Assembly (NCBI GenBank): GCA_037355855.1
Contig: CM074762.1
Span: 5,332,001-5,396,000, forward strand
Origin: Pseudo-nitzschia pungens
Taxonomy: Eukaryota > Bacillariophyta > Bacillariophyceae > Bacillariales > Bacillariaceae
DNA: 64,000 bases
Direction of reading: 5' to 3'
This document shows, one piece after another, positions 19,103 to 29,746 of this stretch; within the stretch, counting starts at the first letter, position 1, and every line of letters starts with the position of its first letter. The notes under the pieces are model-generated. The model was not told the DNA's origin, searched no databases, and was given only the letters and a program-made list of their open reading frames with translations. Made by a program: the position numbers and the translations under genes.

Positions 19103-22100
19103 CTCTTCTGATATGAGGTGTGATGGGATGCCTTCCAATCCAAATCCCATCAATGCTTCTCCTGTTTCTCCCTTTTCCCCCTCCGACTCTTCCCCTGTCC
19201 CTCATTTTGTCCAATTAACTCTTCATGGAGAATCTCTTGCTGCTAAGGATTCTGACACTTTTGGTCATTCCTTCCCTCAAGCTCCATCCTCTAACTCCAC
19301 CATCATCACATTCCAAAACATTGGACCACAGCGCAGAGCTGCCTTTATGTCCATGTCCAAGCACAACGCCCGTCAATTTGTCAAGAGCAATGCCAGTGTG
19401 GCTCTTTTTGCTGAACATTGTTTGAATGAATCCAAACTCCTGCCCTGTGATCTTTTCAATCGGCGCATGAAGAATGTCAGTCCCTCAAGTTTTTCCTATC
19501 TTGCCAACAACAAGCATGAAGCTTCTGACTGTTCATGGCTTCAGCCTGGTGGTACAGGATTTTCCATTGATCAACTGTTCAGTTCCCACAAGATTGCCCA
19601 TGGGGCTGATCCTTCTGGTCTTGGAAGATGGTCCTTTGTCAAGTTTCAGGGCAGGGATGGTTACACTGTCACTATGTTTTCTGCTTACTGCCCTGTTGAA
19701 AATGACAGGGATCTTGGTTCCGTCTGGAATCAACAGTACCGATACTTTCAAGCAGCTGAAAATCTTTTCAGTCCCAACCCATGCATCCTCTTTCACAGGG
19801 ATTTGACTGCTGCCCTTAAGGTCTGTCTGGGTGCAGGTGACCAGGTCATTCTTGGGATTGATCAAAATGCTGATGTTCGGACTGATGGCTTGTCTTTTGA
19901 GCTCCAGGCTCTTGGTTTCAGAGATGCCATTCTTACCCTTCATAGTACGTCTTCTCCTCCTGCCACTCACAACCGCAACACTACCCGAACACCAATTGAT
20001 GCCATTTGGGTCTCTGAGAATGTTGATGTTCTCCGGGCTGGGTATTGTCCCTTTGGTGGTGCCTATGGCATGGAATCTGACCACAGAATGCTTTGGATTG
20101 AAGTCTGTAATTGCAGCCTCATGGGCAAACACCTGCCACCTCCCGTGAGCTTCTCTCATTCCAAACTCCGGTCCTCCCACCCTCATCTGCGCCAACGGTA
20201 TTTCAAGCGTGTCAGGCATAGCTTTCTCAAGGCTGGAGTGTTTTCTCTCCAAGCTAAGCTGGAGCACCTCCTGGCTCAGTTTCAGTCTGGGGATATTTCT
20301 GTGCGCGCTGATCTCATCACCACATATGAAGTCCTCCATGAAACCTCCACCTCTCTCAGGCTCTCTGTTGAACAAAACCTTTGCCACACTAGAGCTGGTC
20401 TGGTTCCATGGTCCCCGAAGCTGCAAGTCTATCGTGATACAATTGACTTTTGGCGGCGTGTTGTTAAGCTGAGACAGGGTGTGTCCACCAGTCATACTGT
20501 TTTGAAAAGGCTGGCATGCAAGCTTTCTCTCTACAAAGGGGAACACAGTGATCTTTCCAGTGCTATCCTCCACCTGAAACAAGCTTACAGGCAATACCGG
20601 GCAGTGAAAAAATTGGCCCCTTCATGGAGAGACTCCTTCAATCAAGGCCTGGTGGATGCACTTCTTGCTGAAGGCAAACCTCACAACCAGAATGCTTCCC
20701 AGATTCGTGCCAGGATGCGCAGGGAACGACTTCAAAGAGAGCTTGGCCTTGCTGCTAGGTCTATTCGGGGACGTGTCAACAAGTCAGCTGTCTTGAGAGC
20801 TATTGCAGTTGGCCATGATGGTGTTGAACAGGTCTTGGAGTCCCAGTCCACTATGGTTCCAGCTATGGCTGAATCCAATGTCCGGCGTCAACAGCAGTGT
20901 CTTGGCACTCCCTCCATGACTCCCTCCTTCATTCAAGATTTTGGCTACCTCGGCACAGCCCATGCTTCTGCTCAAGTTCTTGATGGCACATATAATCCTC
21001 CTCCTGCCACTGACAAATACCTGTCTGAATTTCTTTCTTGTCTCAAAGTCCCTGCCTCTATTCTGCGTTTGCCCCCCTTTGACTATTCAGTGTGTCCAGC
21101 TGACAATGCTGCTGCCTGGAAACGCCAGAGGGAACGCACAGCAAGTGAACCTTCCTGTTTGAGTTTTGCCCACCACAAGGCTTTTGCCCTGGATCCCCAG
21201 CTGAACAAGTTTGACACTCTACTGAGATCAGTCCCATTGATTGTTGGCTTCTCTCCTTCTGCCTGGCAGGTCATCACGGATGTTGAGATCTTCAAGAAAC
21301 CTGGTGAATATAGAGTGGATAAGATGAGGCTCATCCAGTTGATGTCTCCTGAGTTCCAAATCAACAACAAAATGATTGGCAGACGCATTCTTGCCTACGC
21401 TGAACGTGCCAATGCAGTGGCTGTTGATCAACATGGAAGCAGGAAACACCACAAGGCCATCAACACCTGCCTGAACAAGAAGCTCATCTGTGATGTGTTG
21501 AGGCAGAAGCGCAGATCTGGTGCTGTTGCTATGAATGATGCCAAGGGCTGTTATGATAGAATCTCTCATCCCATTGCAGGTCTCACTCTCCAGAGCTTTG
21601 GTGTTCCTGCACATGTGTGTGACGTTCTTCTGTCTACTCTGCAACATGCTAAGCACCACATCAAAACTGGCTTTGGTCGGTCAGGTCCTGTGTATGGTGA
21701 TGAACCTGTTCCTCTCAGTGGTTGTGGCCAAGGCAATGGTATTGGTCCAACTCTTTGGGCTTTGGTGTCAACAATTGTCTTCCGAATGATGCAACAGGCT
21801 GGGCATGGTGTCCATCTTATCACTTCTTTGTCACTGCAACTGGTTTCTCTTGTGGGTTTTGCCTTTGTGGATGACACAGATTTGTTTTGTGCTGGCTCTG
21901 CTTCCTCAACATCTGGTGAGGACTTAGCTGTTGACTTTCAGGAAGCTCTTGACCGGTGGGCTGGTGGGATTATTGCCACTGGTGGTGCTATTGAACCTGC
22001 CAAATCCTTCTGTTATTTGATTGATTTCAAATGGAATGGATCCGGTTGGGATTATCGTTCCATTGCTGACATGCCCGGTGACTTCTCAGTTGCCGACAAA

Positions 22101-24935
22101 AATGGCAATCGAGCTACCCTGGATCGATTTGAAGTTGACCATGCTGACAAGACCCTTGGGGTTTTTATCTCCATGGATGGCAATGAGGAAGCACAGATTG
22201 CTCACATGCAGTCCCAGTCTCAGTCTTTTGGCTCTCAGCTCAAGGCTTCCAAGTGTGAGAAGAGGGCATCCCTCTACACATTCAAGTATTCTTTCATGAA
22301 GTCTGTTGAATACCCCATGCCTGTCACGCAACTTGATGAGGCCACTTGGACAAAGATCATTCACCCAGCTCTTGTTCCTGTGCTGAATAAAGCAGGGATG
22401 TCACGGACATTTCCCAGACATGTGTTCTATGGTCCTTCCCTCTATCAAGGCTTTGGATTCATCCATCCCTACCTCCTCCAAGAGTTTAGTCATATTGCCA
22501 CCCTCTTTCAGGAATCTGTCAGGTCCTCCCAAACAGGTCGGATTCTCAGGCTCACTGCTGAGTCCCTACGGCTCGAACTTGGCATTCCTCTCCATCTTGG
22601 TGTCACACCATATCATCCTTTTGCTTCCTACGTCACTCCCTGCTGGTACAAACATGTGTGGAAGTTTTTCTCTGTTCACCCTGTGAGCTTGTTTGAAGAC
22701 TTCCCAGATCTTCCTCTGTTACGTTCCAATGACTGTCATCTCATGCAAGCCTTTGTCAACTCTGGCTTCAGAGGTGCTGACTTGTCCCTATTGAATCACA
22801 TGCGCATGTCACTCAAGGCTATCTCCCTTGCTGACATTTGTACTCCAGATGGAAAAAGACTCTCTCCCATGGCTTTCCAGCTGACATCCTCCAATCACTT
22901 GAGGGATCATCTTGACTGGCCGAGATGTCCTCCATCTTGGCCTCCAGCAGCAAAGCGCTTATGGACTAAGGCACTTCAGACCTGTTTTCTTCCCCCCTGT
23001 CCACCCCCTGCAGCCAGGGCACTGGCTTCTTCTTTTCATCTTGGGCCTTGGCTCTCTCCCCAGACAGCTTCTCTTTGGCCTTGGTTTTTGTCTCCATCCA
23101 CCAACAGAATATTCTTCAAAACTTCTACTGGCTGGATTGTGAGCACCTCCCAGGGCAGGGGCAGATACAGGGTCACTGCTGAAATCCTTTCTGACAAACC
23201 AGCCTGCGCTGATGTGCTTGTCTGCCCTGTTATTTGTGGCCAAGTTGTCCGCGTTGTCGGGTCTTCAGCCTTTGTTTCTGAACCTCCTGACATGGATCCT
23301 CTGGAGTACAATCCATTTGATTCTCTTCCAGACTCCCCGGCAGATGCCTTTGATGCACTCTGTGAGTCTCCAAGGGTACTTCTCCACAAATATTCTCTAC
23401 CACAGGCTGGCTGTCAGCACATTGTTGATGCTATCCAGAGTGGTACTGCCAGTGCTGTCTGCGATGGTTCATTTGATCCTGACCTTCTCAGAGGAACTTC
23501 TGCTTTCATTTTGTCACCCAATACCTCCACCAAGAATGCTTCATTGTTCCTCACTGGCTGTAATTTTGTCAGTGGGTCCCCTGAGGATCAGTCTTCCTAC
23601 AGGAGTGAACTGGCAGGTATCATTGGAGTTCTCACCTGTTGCACTGCTCTGGTGAGTCTTTTTGATATTGCTTCTGGCTCTATCATTATTGCTCTGGATG
23701 GTGACACAGCTCTCAAACAGGCTGAGGGATCATGGCCATTGGTTATTTCCCAGAAGTCTTTTGATTATGTTTATGTCATCAGAAACATGATTTCTGCCCT
23801 GCCAATCTCTGTGCACTTTCAGTGGGTTCAGGGCCATCAAGCTGGAATCTTTCTTGATTGGTGGGCCCTTCGCAATCATCAGGTTGACAGCATGGCAAAG
23901 GCATTTCTCTCTGTCCATAGAGCTTCTGCCCATCACTATCCCAGACTTGTGTTTGAGCCCTGGGCTTTTTCTCTCAATGGAAGCAAGTGCTCAAGGTTTG
24001 ATCAAAATGCTTTGCATGTTGCCATTTCTGGTCCTCCCCTTCTTAAATATTGGCAGACCCACCATGATATTCCCATTCCACAACCTGTTTTGGGTTCCAT
24101 CCATTGGTGTGCTCATCTGTCTGCCTTCAAGCGATTACCTCCTGGCATGCAAAGGTGGTTTGTCAAGTTTGCTTCTGGATGCATTGGTGTTGGCAACCAA
24201 CTACTTCACTACCAGTACCAGGATCACTCCAGGTGCCCATTGTGTGATGCAGACAACGAGAAGGTTTCTCATGTGCTCTCCTGCAAGGACACTGGGGCAG
24301 TACAGCACAGTGTGTCAGCTTTCAAGGGACCACTGCAGAAGAGGCTTGAAGTTGAACAAACTGATCCATCATTGGTCGTTGCCATTGTGGATCTTCTCAC
24401 CAGAGTTCGGAAGGGCCAGACCATTTATCCATCATCCTACTCACTTGCAATTGCGTCTGCTGTCAGGGCACAGAGGACAATTGGTTGGCACAACTGGCTT
24501 CTTGGTAGGTGGTCTCCTCGCTGGTACCAAATCCAGGCTGACTACTACTCCCACATTGGAAGCAAGCGCTCTCCCAAACGTTGGGCTACAGCTATCATCC
24601 ATCAGTTCTTTCTTACCTCCTGGGATCTTTGGACTTATAGGAATGAACGACTCCATGGTCCTGGGGGTACCCTTGATGCTGAACAACACCAATCTCTTGA
24701 TGCTTCCATCACCTCAGAATTGGCAATTGGTGCAGCTGGTGCACTTCCCCAGTCACACTCCCTGTTACAAACCCCTTTCCATGTCCTACAAGGTTACACC
24801 CTGCCTGCCAAGAGGCAGTGGCTTGCAACCATCCACCTTGCAAGGAAACAGTATGCAGCGCCTGACCCACCAGTGCAGCCATACCAACAAGAGGCTGCTC
24901 TTCTCAGAGCCTGGCTCACTGGACCTCAGGGTTGA
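19095..24935 (+). CDS. LINE ORF2: endonuclease, reverse transcriptase, RNase H, zinc knuckle
   Basis: The frame is open from 19023; the ATG at 19095 is chosen because it overlaps the ORF1 stop (ATGGTTAG). Residue numbers here count from 19023. An apurinic-type (EEP) endonuclease spans about 93-360: TIITFQNIGP, AEHCLN, GIDQNADVRT, and MESDHRMLWIE near 350. The reverse transcriptase has motif A AMNDAKGCYDRI (about 835), motif B SGCGQGNGIGPTLW (about 900) and motif C FAFVDDTDLF (about 946). RNase H has CDGSF (about 1478), YRSELAGI (about 1525), ALDGDTA (about 1558) and a distal QVDSMAKAF (about 1620), so all four acidic residues seem present. A CPLCDADNEKVSHVLSC zinc knuckle follows (about 1736). 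It should nick target DNA and copy the element RNA by target-primed reverse transcription. No stop or frameshift is seen. Confidence 0.88.
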   Translation: MVSSSDMRCDGMPSNPNPINASPVSPFSPSDSSPVPHFVQLTLHGESLAAKDSDTFGHSFPQAPSSNSTIITFQNIGPQRRAAFMSMSKHNARQFVKSNASVALFAEHCLNESKLLPCDLFNRRMKNVSPSSFSYLANNKHEASDCSWLQPGGTGFSIDQLFSSHKIAHGADPSGLGRWSFVKFQGRDGYTVTMFSAYCPVENDRDLGSVWNQQYRYFQAAENLFSPNPCILFHRDLTAALKVCLGAGDQVILGIDQNADVRTDGLSFELQALGFRDAILTLHSTSSPPATHNRNTTRTPIDAIWVSENVDVLRAGYCPFGGAYGMESDHRMLWIEVCNCSLMGKHLPPPVSFSHSKLRSSHPHLRQRYFKRVRHSFLKAGVFSLQAKLEHLLAQFQSGDISVRADLITTYEVLHETSTSLRLSVEQNLCHTRAGLVPWSPKLQVYRDTIDFWRRVVKLRQGVSTSHTVLKRLACKLSLYKGEHSDLSSAILHLKQAYRQYRAVKKLAPSWRDSFNQGLVDALLAEGKPHNQNASQIRARMRRERLQRELGLAARSIRGRVNKSAVLRAIAVGHDGVEQVLESQSTMVPAMAESNVRRQQQCLGTPSMTPSFIQDFGYLGTAHASAQVLDGTYNPPPATDKYLSEFLSCLKVPASILRLPPFDYSVCPADNAAAWKRQRERTASEPSCLSFAHHKAFALDPQLNKFDTLLRSVPLIVGFSPSAWQVITDVEIFKKPGEYRVDKMRLIQLMSPEFQINNKMIGRRILAYAERANAVAVDQHGSRKHHKAINTCLNKKLICDVLRQKRRSGAVAMNDAKGCYDRISHPIAGLTLQSFGVPAHVCDVLLSTLQHAKHHIKTGFGRSGPVYGDEPVPLSGCGQGNGIGPTLWALVSTIVFRMMQQAGHGVHLITSLSLQLVSLVGFAFVDDTDLFCAGSASSTSGEDLAVDFQEALDRWAGGIIATGGAIEPAKSFCYLIDFKWNGSGWDYRSIADMPGDFSVADKNGNRATLDRFEVDHADKTLGVFISMDGNEEAQIAHMQSQSQSFGSQLKASKCEKRASLYTFKYSFMKSVEYPMPVTQLDEATWTKIIHPALVPVLNKAGMSRTFPRHVFYGPSLYQGFGFIHPYLLQEFSHIATLFQESVRSSQTGRILRLTAESLRLELGIPLHLGVTPYHPFASYVTPCWYKHVWKFFSVHPVSLFEDFPDLPLLRSNDCHLMQAFVNSGFRGADLSLLNHMRMSLKAISLADICTPDGKRLSPMAFQLTSSNHLRDHLDWPRCPPSWPPAAKRLWTKALQTCFLPPCPPPAARALASSFHLGPWLSPQTASLWPWFLSPSTNRIFFKTSTGWIVSTSQGRGRYRVTAEILSDKPACADVLVCPVICGQVVRVVGSSAFVSEPPDMDPLEYNPFDSLPDSPADAFDALCESPRVLLHKYSLPQAGCQHIVDAIQSGTASAVCDGSFDPDLLRGTSAFILSPNTSTKNASLFLTGCNFVSGSPEDQSSYRSELAGIIGVLTCCTALVSLFDIASGSIIIALDGDTALKQAEGSWPLVISQKSFDYVYVIRNMISALPISVHFQWVQGHQAGIFLDWWALRNHQVDSMAKAFLSVHRASAHHYPRLVFEPWAFSLNGSKCSRFDQNALHVAISGPPLLKYWQTHHDIPIPQPVLGSIHWCAHLSAFKRLPPGMQRWFVKFASGCIGVGNQLLHYQYQDHSRCPLCDADNEKVSHVLSCKDTGAVQHSVSAFKGPLQKRLEVEQTDPSLVVAIVDLLTRVRKGQTIYPSSYSLAIASAVRAQRTIGWHNWLLGRWSPRWYQIQADYYSHIGSKRSPKRWATAIIHQFFLTSWDLWTYRNERLHGPGGTLDAEQHQSLDASITSELAIGAAGALPQSHSLLQTPFHVLQGYTLPAKRQWLATIHLARKQYAAPDPPVQPYQQEAALLRAWLTGPQG

Positions 24936-25237
24936 TTACACTTTGTACCTTGGTTTTGTCTTCTGTTCCTGCTTCTTATCCTGTCCCATCCCTTTTGATA
25001 CTGGATCCTATCCCAATATCTTCATTCCCATTTCACTTTCTCTCAAGTCCCTATTTTGTGGGACTTGCTTGTCTTTTTCCCTGCTTGATGTTCAAGGTTT
25101 GTTTGAAAATTTGTCGTTCTGCCACTTGGGGTCCTGACTCTATGATGGAGGCGACGTTAAAGTCTGGATACAGACTGAGTAATTTAGTTTCACCTTTGGT
25201 GATTAAAGTTATTTAAATACGTATATTATTATTACTA
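24936..25237 (+). other. LINE 3' untranslated region up to the solo LTR
   Basis: Sequence after the ORF2 stop is T- and C-rich, then AT-rich (TTAAATACGTATATTATTATTA) just before the LTR. I see no poly(A) tail, and the end of the LINE cannot be set exactly. Confidence 0.5.
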
Positions 25238-26151
25238 TGAAGATATTCATGGTGGTGCTATGATCTGTGCTAGCAAGGCTCCTGTGTAGAAGGGCTACTG
25301 GGTCTACAGACAGCAACATCCAGTAACTGACTAACAGGTGCTGAGCTGAGTGCTAGAGCTGTGTGCTAATTGCTAGCATACAGGCTCAGCAACAGGCTTA
25401 GCAACAGGCTTAGCAACAGGCTTAGCAACAGGCTTAGCAGCAGACCTATATCCTACTATCCTGTTTAGTATGGATGCTAGCAGAGTTTACTAGGGTCGCC
25501 GCGTACGATTTGTACCAATTGTACGTACCCCGAGTAAAGCACCTGTTATGGTGTAGCTAAATGCTACAGGGTTAGGGTTGCTAATGCTACGAGATACTGA
25601 AAGATGCTAACCTACCATGATACCATTGCTAAGATATGATGCTACCGCCGGGGTCGGGTCATTGGTGTATAATATATACCATGACTGGATACCCGGCCCA
25701 AACAGTTACCAAACGTGCCAGCATAAGTGAGCTAGCACACGATTCGATCTAATTAATCGGATACTCCGATACGGCACGCTACTCGTAGAATACAGTACCA
25801 GAGCTACAGGAGTTCTGTTATTATACGAGTTAGCGAGTTAGCGAATCGATGTCACGATACAGAGCTGAGCGCTTTGGCTCAGCTCCTTTTCACTCTTTCT
25901 TTTACTCTAAAATAAACAAGCCTATCATGCCCTCCTATCGATCGATCCCGATGTACCTCTAGGGAAGTACCTTGTAGTAACTAAGTGTATGCAATAAGAC
26001 CTTGAACAGTCCGCTGTAGTCTCACCCTTTGCCAGGAATGTATGCGTTATTATTGTTAAGGCTTTTCCTTATTTACAGACCAGTACGAGTCGAACTTATC
26101 TCCAAGCCGATTAAGTTACCCGAAGACCGCTGACGAGCGGATATCAACACA
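25238..26151 (+). mobile_element. Solo LTR of the Copia family, inverted relative to the Copia element
   Basis: This 914-bp segment is the reverse complement of the 29933-30881 and 47685-48609 LTRs, with visibly lower identity (many substitutions, especially at the 26060-26120 end) than those two share with each other. It starts TGAAGATATTC and ends GGATATCAACACA, matching the LTR ends. It carries the CAACAGGCTTAG repeat (five units at 25387-25440) and the GAGCTGAGCGCTTTGGCTCAGCTC hairpin. The flanks (tacta and tcata) do not form a clear target duplication, and no internal Copia sequence adjoins it, so it is an old solo LTR. Confidence 0.7.
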
Positions 26152-27358
26152 TCATAAGATCCATTTTTAATTCTTTTTATTGGCGATAGTAATTTTCATC
26201 GTGCGGTTCATACTAGTAAGATTACTTCGTACTTAGTGTGATTGGTTCGCATAATGGGATCATACGGTAGGTTGGCATTTTCAATCTTGACGATAGGGCA
26301 CCGATAAAAATCAGACACGTTTATTGCAATTGGTTCCACTGAATCGGAATAATTCATAAGATCCATTTTTAATTCTTTTATCGGCGATCGTAATTTTCAT
26401 CGTGCGGTTCATACTCGTACTTCGTACTTAGTGTTGCAAGGGTGCATTGCAAAAAATGCTGAATTTATTCCTGTATCACATGATGTTGTTTTCAGAAGTA
26501 CGGGTATGGACACCCCTGGGTAGGAAATACATTAGTACGGATCAAATCGGCGTATGGATTGAATCATATGGATCAAATTGGAGGAGGAGACCTTTTGGAG
26601 TGATCAAGCTGTTGTTGGACAGGGAAACTGCTCCTCCTGTTGTTGCTGCTATCAGGTCTTTTTGAAGTTCAAGTTTATTGCTGTCCCTGGTGGTGGGAGT
26701 GTTTGCCGATCGCGTTGCTCCCCGTGTATCGTCTTGTGCGTACTAGCTTGTGTTTTGATCGTAACCTTACTGTATCGACCAGAAGGTTACGGTAAACCTT
26801 AGTTAAGGTTACTATTAACACTTTTTCTGGAACATGGTTGATTTTTGTTTTTTGGAGGAATTTAAAATTGAAAAATTCCCAGTCCGCCCCCCATGATTCC
26901 AATCGTACCACCAAAATTCCTTCAACTTCCAACACGAATGCAACATAACTTACAGTAAGCATTGAGCGATTCCCGAAACTAATATGCACGTGCCATATCA
27001 CATTATTTCTGACGTGGCACACACAGATCTATGTGCTCACACATAGAAAAATAAGAATCTATTAACCGATTTCTCAGAATCTGGAGGACACATATCTGCC
27101 TCCTCCAGATTTTAAGGACCAATTCATATTTTCAAGGAATCTTGAAAACAAGAATCGAGTCTCAAATTTCAGTCACTCAACGGATTTCAGTCACCCAACG
27201 GTCGACAAAGATGTGTTTGTTTTTCGGCCACTTGGAGTATGTTTTTTTGTTAACCTTTTTCCTTTTTTTCTTTGCCACAGTCCGTGATGGCACTCTTGTT
27301 GCTGCTGTTGCTGTTTTATCGCACCTCTTTTATTCCTAACCATCCAAATTGAAGAACA
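26152..27358. other. Non-coding stretch between solo LTR and Harbinger-like genes, with a direct repeat
   Basis: An about 75-bp segment starting CATAAGATCCATTTTTAATT and ending CATCGTGCGGTTCATACT is present at about 26153 and again at about 26354. A perfect short hairpin-like word TTTTCAAGGAATCTTGAAAA lies at about 27131. The 23-mer at 26964-26986 recurs inverted at 48723-48745. No gene is supported; the small frames at 26447-26802 have no protein character. The promoter of the SANT gene probably lies at the right end. Confidence 0.45.
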
Positions 27359-27523
27359 ATGACGCTGACTCAAGAACCAACAGCAATGGTCAGCCATGCA
27401 ATTATCACTGCGAGAGGGAACACGGCTCCGATGGTGGCTCCGCTTCGATGGTGTGAATTTTGCGGAAGGAAATCTGTACACAATTTAGGAATTCCAAAAT
27501 CCATAACAATAAGGAGGAAAATC

Positions 27524-28375
27524 ATGCCTATGAGTCAAGGAGGCCGGAGACCTGGCTCTGGGAACTACACAGAGCCGGAACTCAGGCACCTCTTTGCTGT
27601 GATGAGGGAGATCTTACCAATCGGACCAGACGAGTGGCAGCGTGTTGCTGATAGACATGCAGAAAAATTCCCCCCGGGAAGAGAAGTAGAGTCCATTAGA
27701 AGGAAGTATGCGACCTACCACAGGAAGCAAGTTCCAACTGGAGATCCGAACTGCCCATGGGAAGTCAGAGAGGCAAAGACAATCAAACGTTTGATTGGCG
27801 AGAGGGCCGAACTTGGTGATGCAGAAGATGAGGTCTATAATCTTGAAACTGGAGAGTTCACAAACAAGAACACTACCGAAGACGCCCCACCACTTGGTCA
27901 ACCCTCTCAACTATCAACTGCTGACGACGCTACACCGGTCGAATCTCCTGCTGTTTTGACTCCTGGGATCACTTTGGCTTCTTCTGTTTCTGCTATGGCA
28001 AGTTGCTGTCCTCGTACTACATCAAAGAGACAATACAACAAAAGAGGAGGAGTAAACAAACATAATGTGGTTAAAGTCATGAAGCGCTCTGTAAAGTTGC
28101 AGAAACAAGCCTTGGAAGACGCTAAGGATCATCGAAAGATGATGTTGGAAGCTCTCCAAGTTTGTGTTGCAGGCGCTGTAGAGTTCTCTAAGAACATGTT
28201 TGCTGCGAATAATCCTGCTGTCGCCGCTGCCATTGCTGCTGTCCCTGCTCCTGCTCCTCCTCCTCCTCCTGTTACTGCTCCTGTTCCTGCTCCTGTTACA
28301 GGGAAGAAGCGCCGACGTCAAATCGATATCGATAGTAGTGACAGTGACAGTGACAGTGATGATAGTCTTTTGTAA
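27524..28375 (+). CDS. SANT/Myb-like protein (DUF6818-type), likely Harbinger accessory factor
   Basis: The start at 27524 (atcATGCCTATG) directly precedes the conserved part; the frame is open from an ATG at 27359, so the N-terminus could be 55 residues longer. Residues about 10-95 (GNYTEPELRHLFAVMREILP, then IGPDEWQRVADRHAEKFPPG, then RRKYATYHRKQVPTGDPNCP) match the SANT/Myb-like trihelix type common in stramenopiles, often called DUF6818. The rest has a basic central helix (KVMKRSVKLQKQALEDAKDH), a Pro/Ala stretch and a KKRRR then Ser/Asp tail. It converges with the DDE transposase gene downstream. PIF/Harbinger elements usually carry exactly this pair: a Myb-like DNA-binding protein and a DDE nuclease. 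Its role as partner for target and end recognition is therefore inferred from the neighbour. Confidence 0.7.
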   Translation: MPMSQGGRRPGSGNYTEPELRHLFAVMREILPIGPDEWQRVADRHAEKFPPGREVESIRRKYATYHRKQVPTGDPNCPWEVREAKTIKRLIGERAELGDAEDEVYNLETGEFTNKNTTEDAPPLGQPSQLSTADDATPVESPAVLTPGITLASSVSAMASCCPRTTSKRQYNKRGGVNKHNVVKVMKRSVKLQKQALEDAKDHRKMMLEALQVCVAGAVEFSKNMFAANNPAVAAAIAAVPAPAPPPPPVTAPVPAPVTGKKRRRQIDIDSSDSDSDSDDSLL

Positions 28376-28522
28376 TCGATTTAAAAAAAGAAATTTTTTT
28401 AAGAAATTTTTTTCATTCTGAATTAGCGTTCGAAATAGTGATTAGCCTTAACAAAAGGAACATGTTATATAGCTGACAAAGAAAAACTCTTCACCGAAAA
28501 ATCGGAACGCTAATTCGGAACG
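28376..28522. other. Short intergenic region between converging Harbinger-like genes
   Basis: AT-rich (A- and T-runs right after the SANT stop). The word CGGAACGCTAATT is duplicated in tandem at 28503-28528. Both genes end towards this stretch, so it probably holds both polyadenylation regions. Confidence 0.4.
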
Positions 28523-29701
28523 CTAATTAAGATTATCAAAGAAGTCGTTCGCCGTGTCGTTTGGAATCAAGTCATAAGAAAAGAACCCTTTGGTCTCGCT
28601 CATGAAGGTGTTGAGGATTGTATTGATCTGTACTCTCGAGGTCTGATAGTTGTATAAGAGCATTGCAAGATGGAGTATGACCTTCCTCTCTCCACTATAT
28701 TCCAAGGACATGTTGTCTTTCAGTCAAGGAAATCCACCCTGGATCTGTCTCATCCCCCACTCAGAGAGTTGGCGGCAACTCGTTGCAGCATTGTTGAGTA
28801 CCACATCGTGTGGTGTATCAGGATCTTGTTGTCCACTCTTGATAAGGAAGTCTTTGGTTTGTTTGTGAAACGCTGAGTCAACCACTACCCTTGCATTGAA
28901 ATCATCGAACACCTTCTTCATCTTGTCGTAGTATAGGCCGTAGTCAGATATGGTACTATCATGCCAGCAGCCAGGTGCATTCAATATGGCTCCCCGGATC
29001 TTTCCATCCGGTGCAAATAGAAGAACCGAGTTAATGAACGTTCCAGTAGTCCATCCATTGTAGAATTTGTTCTGTATAATCCAGTTACACGATTTCTCGA
29101 ATGGAAGTTTAAGACCATCACAGGCGCCCCACACCCTGTACTGCCCTAAGACCGGATATTTTGCAGCAAGGGCTTCAATGTATCTCTCAACCTCCTCAGC
29201 AGTTGGCAACCTAATTTCTGCAAGAGGATGTGTTTGCAGTGCTGCGAGAAGGATCCTACGAGCGAATCGGATCCATTTGTACATGGGAGTAGCAGTTGCA
29301 CCAAAAGCCCAGCCTATCCCTCTTGCCGCTGATCCTCTGGTTCGGAACCAATACAACAGGAGTCCCAGACAACCGGTTGCGTCGAGTTCCCTTTTTCTTC
29401 CTGTATTCCTCTTCATCTTCCTAATAATTCCAGTGTCGATGTCATATGTATAAGTATCATACAAAGGTTGAAACAAACCAAGCATCTCGTCGAATACTTC
29501 ATGGTTTACTCCACAGCAATTCAAGAGCGCTTGCTCGTTGCCGGATCTAAACATGTAGAGGAAGGGGGAAAGATTATATCTTCTAATTGCAATTCGTGGG
29601 GTTCTGCGATCTCTAAACCTTCGATCTTCAATCGATAAACGTGGATCGTTGTAATCAGGACATTCGTCCCAGAGGTAGTAGCACAGTAGCTCCAGAGACA
29701 T
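28523..29701 (-). pseudogene. PIF/Harbinger-like DDE transposase, broken by an in-frame TGA
   Basis: The start at 29701 (accaccATGTCTCTGG) is preferred over an upstream in-frame codon. The nuclease fold shows WGACDGLKLPFEKSCN (first Asp), LNAPGCWHDSTISDYG (second Asp) and CRQLSEWGMRQIQGGFP (Glu), the usual spacing of the DDE_Tnp_4-like Harbinger nuclease. An N-terminal helical region (NCCGVNHEVFDEMLGLFQPL) precedes it, as in the family. Immediately after GGFP there is TGA (28726-28724), and the same frame then reads LKDNMSLEYSGERKVILHLA and on to 28523. Related proteins have an Arg at that place (FPRL), so the stop is most simply a CGA to TGA change. The truncated form keeps all three catalytic residues but loses about 66 C-terminal residues. 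Confidence 0.75.
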
Positions 29702-29746
29702 GGTGGTGTTGTTATTGTTATTTTCGATCGAAAAAAAGTTTTTTGT

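Larger units (their letters stand above)
126..25237 (+). mobile_element. LINE-like non-LTR retrotransposon, interrupted by a 15.9 kb DNA transposon
   Basis: The element has two overlapping ORFs. ORF1 lies at 211-2595 plus 18530-19102, and ORF2 at 19095-24935 encodes endonuclease, reverse transcriptase, RNase H and a C-terminal zinc knuckle. The DNA transposon at 2596-18527 splits ORF1. Deleting it together with one copy of its CA target duplication joins codon cca (2593-2595) to codon atg (18530-18532) in one open frame. Without the insertion the element would be roughly 9 kb, and both ORFs are otherwise open, so it is fairly young. Neither end is precisely defined: the 5' end is near 126-200, the 3' end lies between 24936 and the solo LTR starting at 25238, and I see no poly(A) tail or target duplication. 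Organisation (EN-RT-RNH) matches algal LINE clades such as Ambal; the clade is not proven. Confidence 0.8.

Noticed and set aside
25550..25580. Telomere-like TTAGGG word in the LTR
   Set aside because: Only a single TTAGGGTT/AACCCTAA word occurs in each LTR copy, without tandem repetition.
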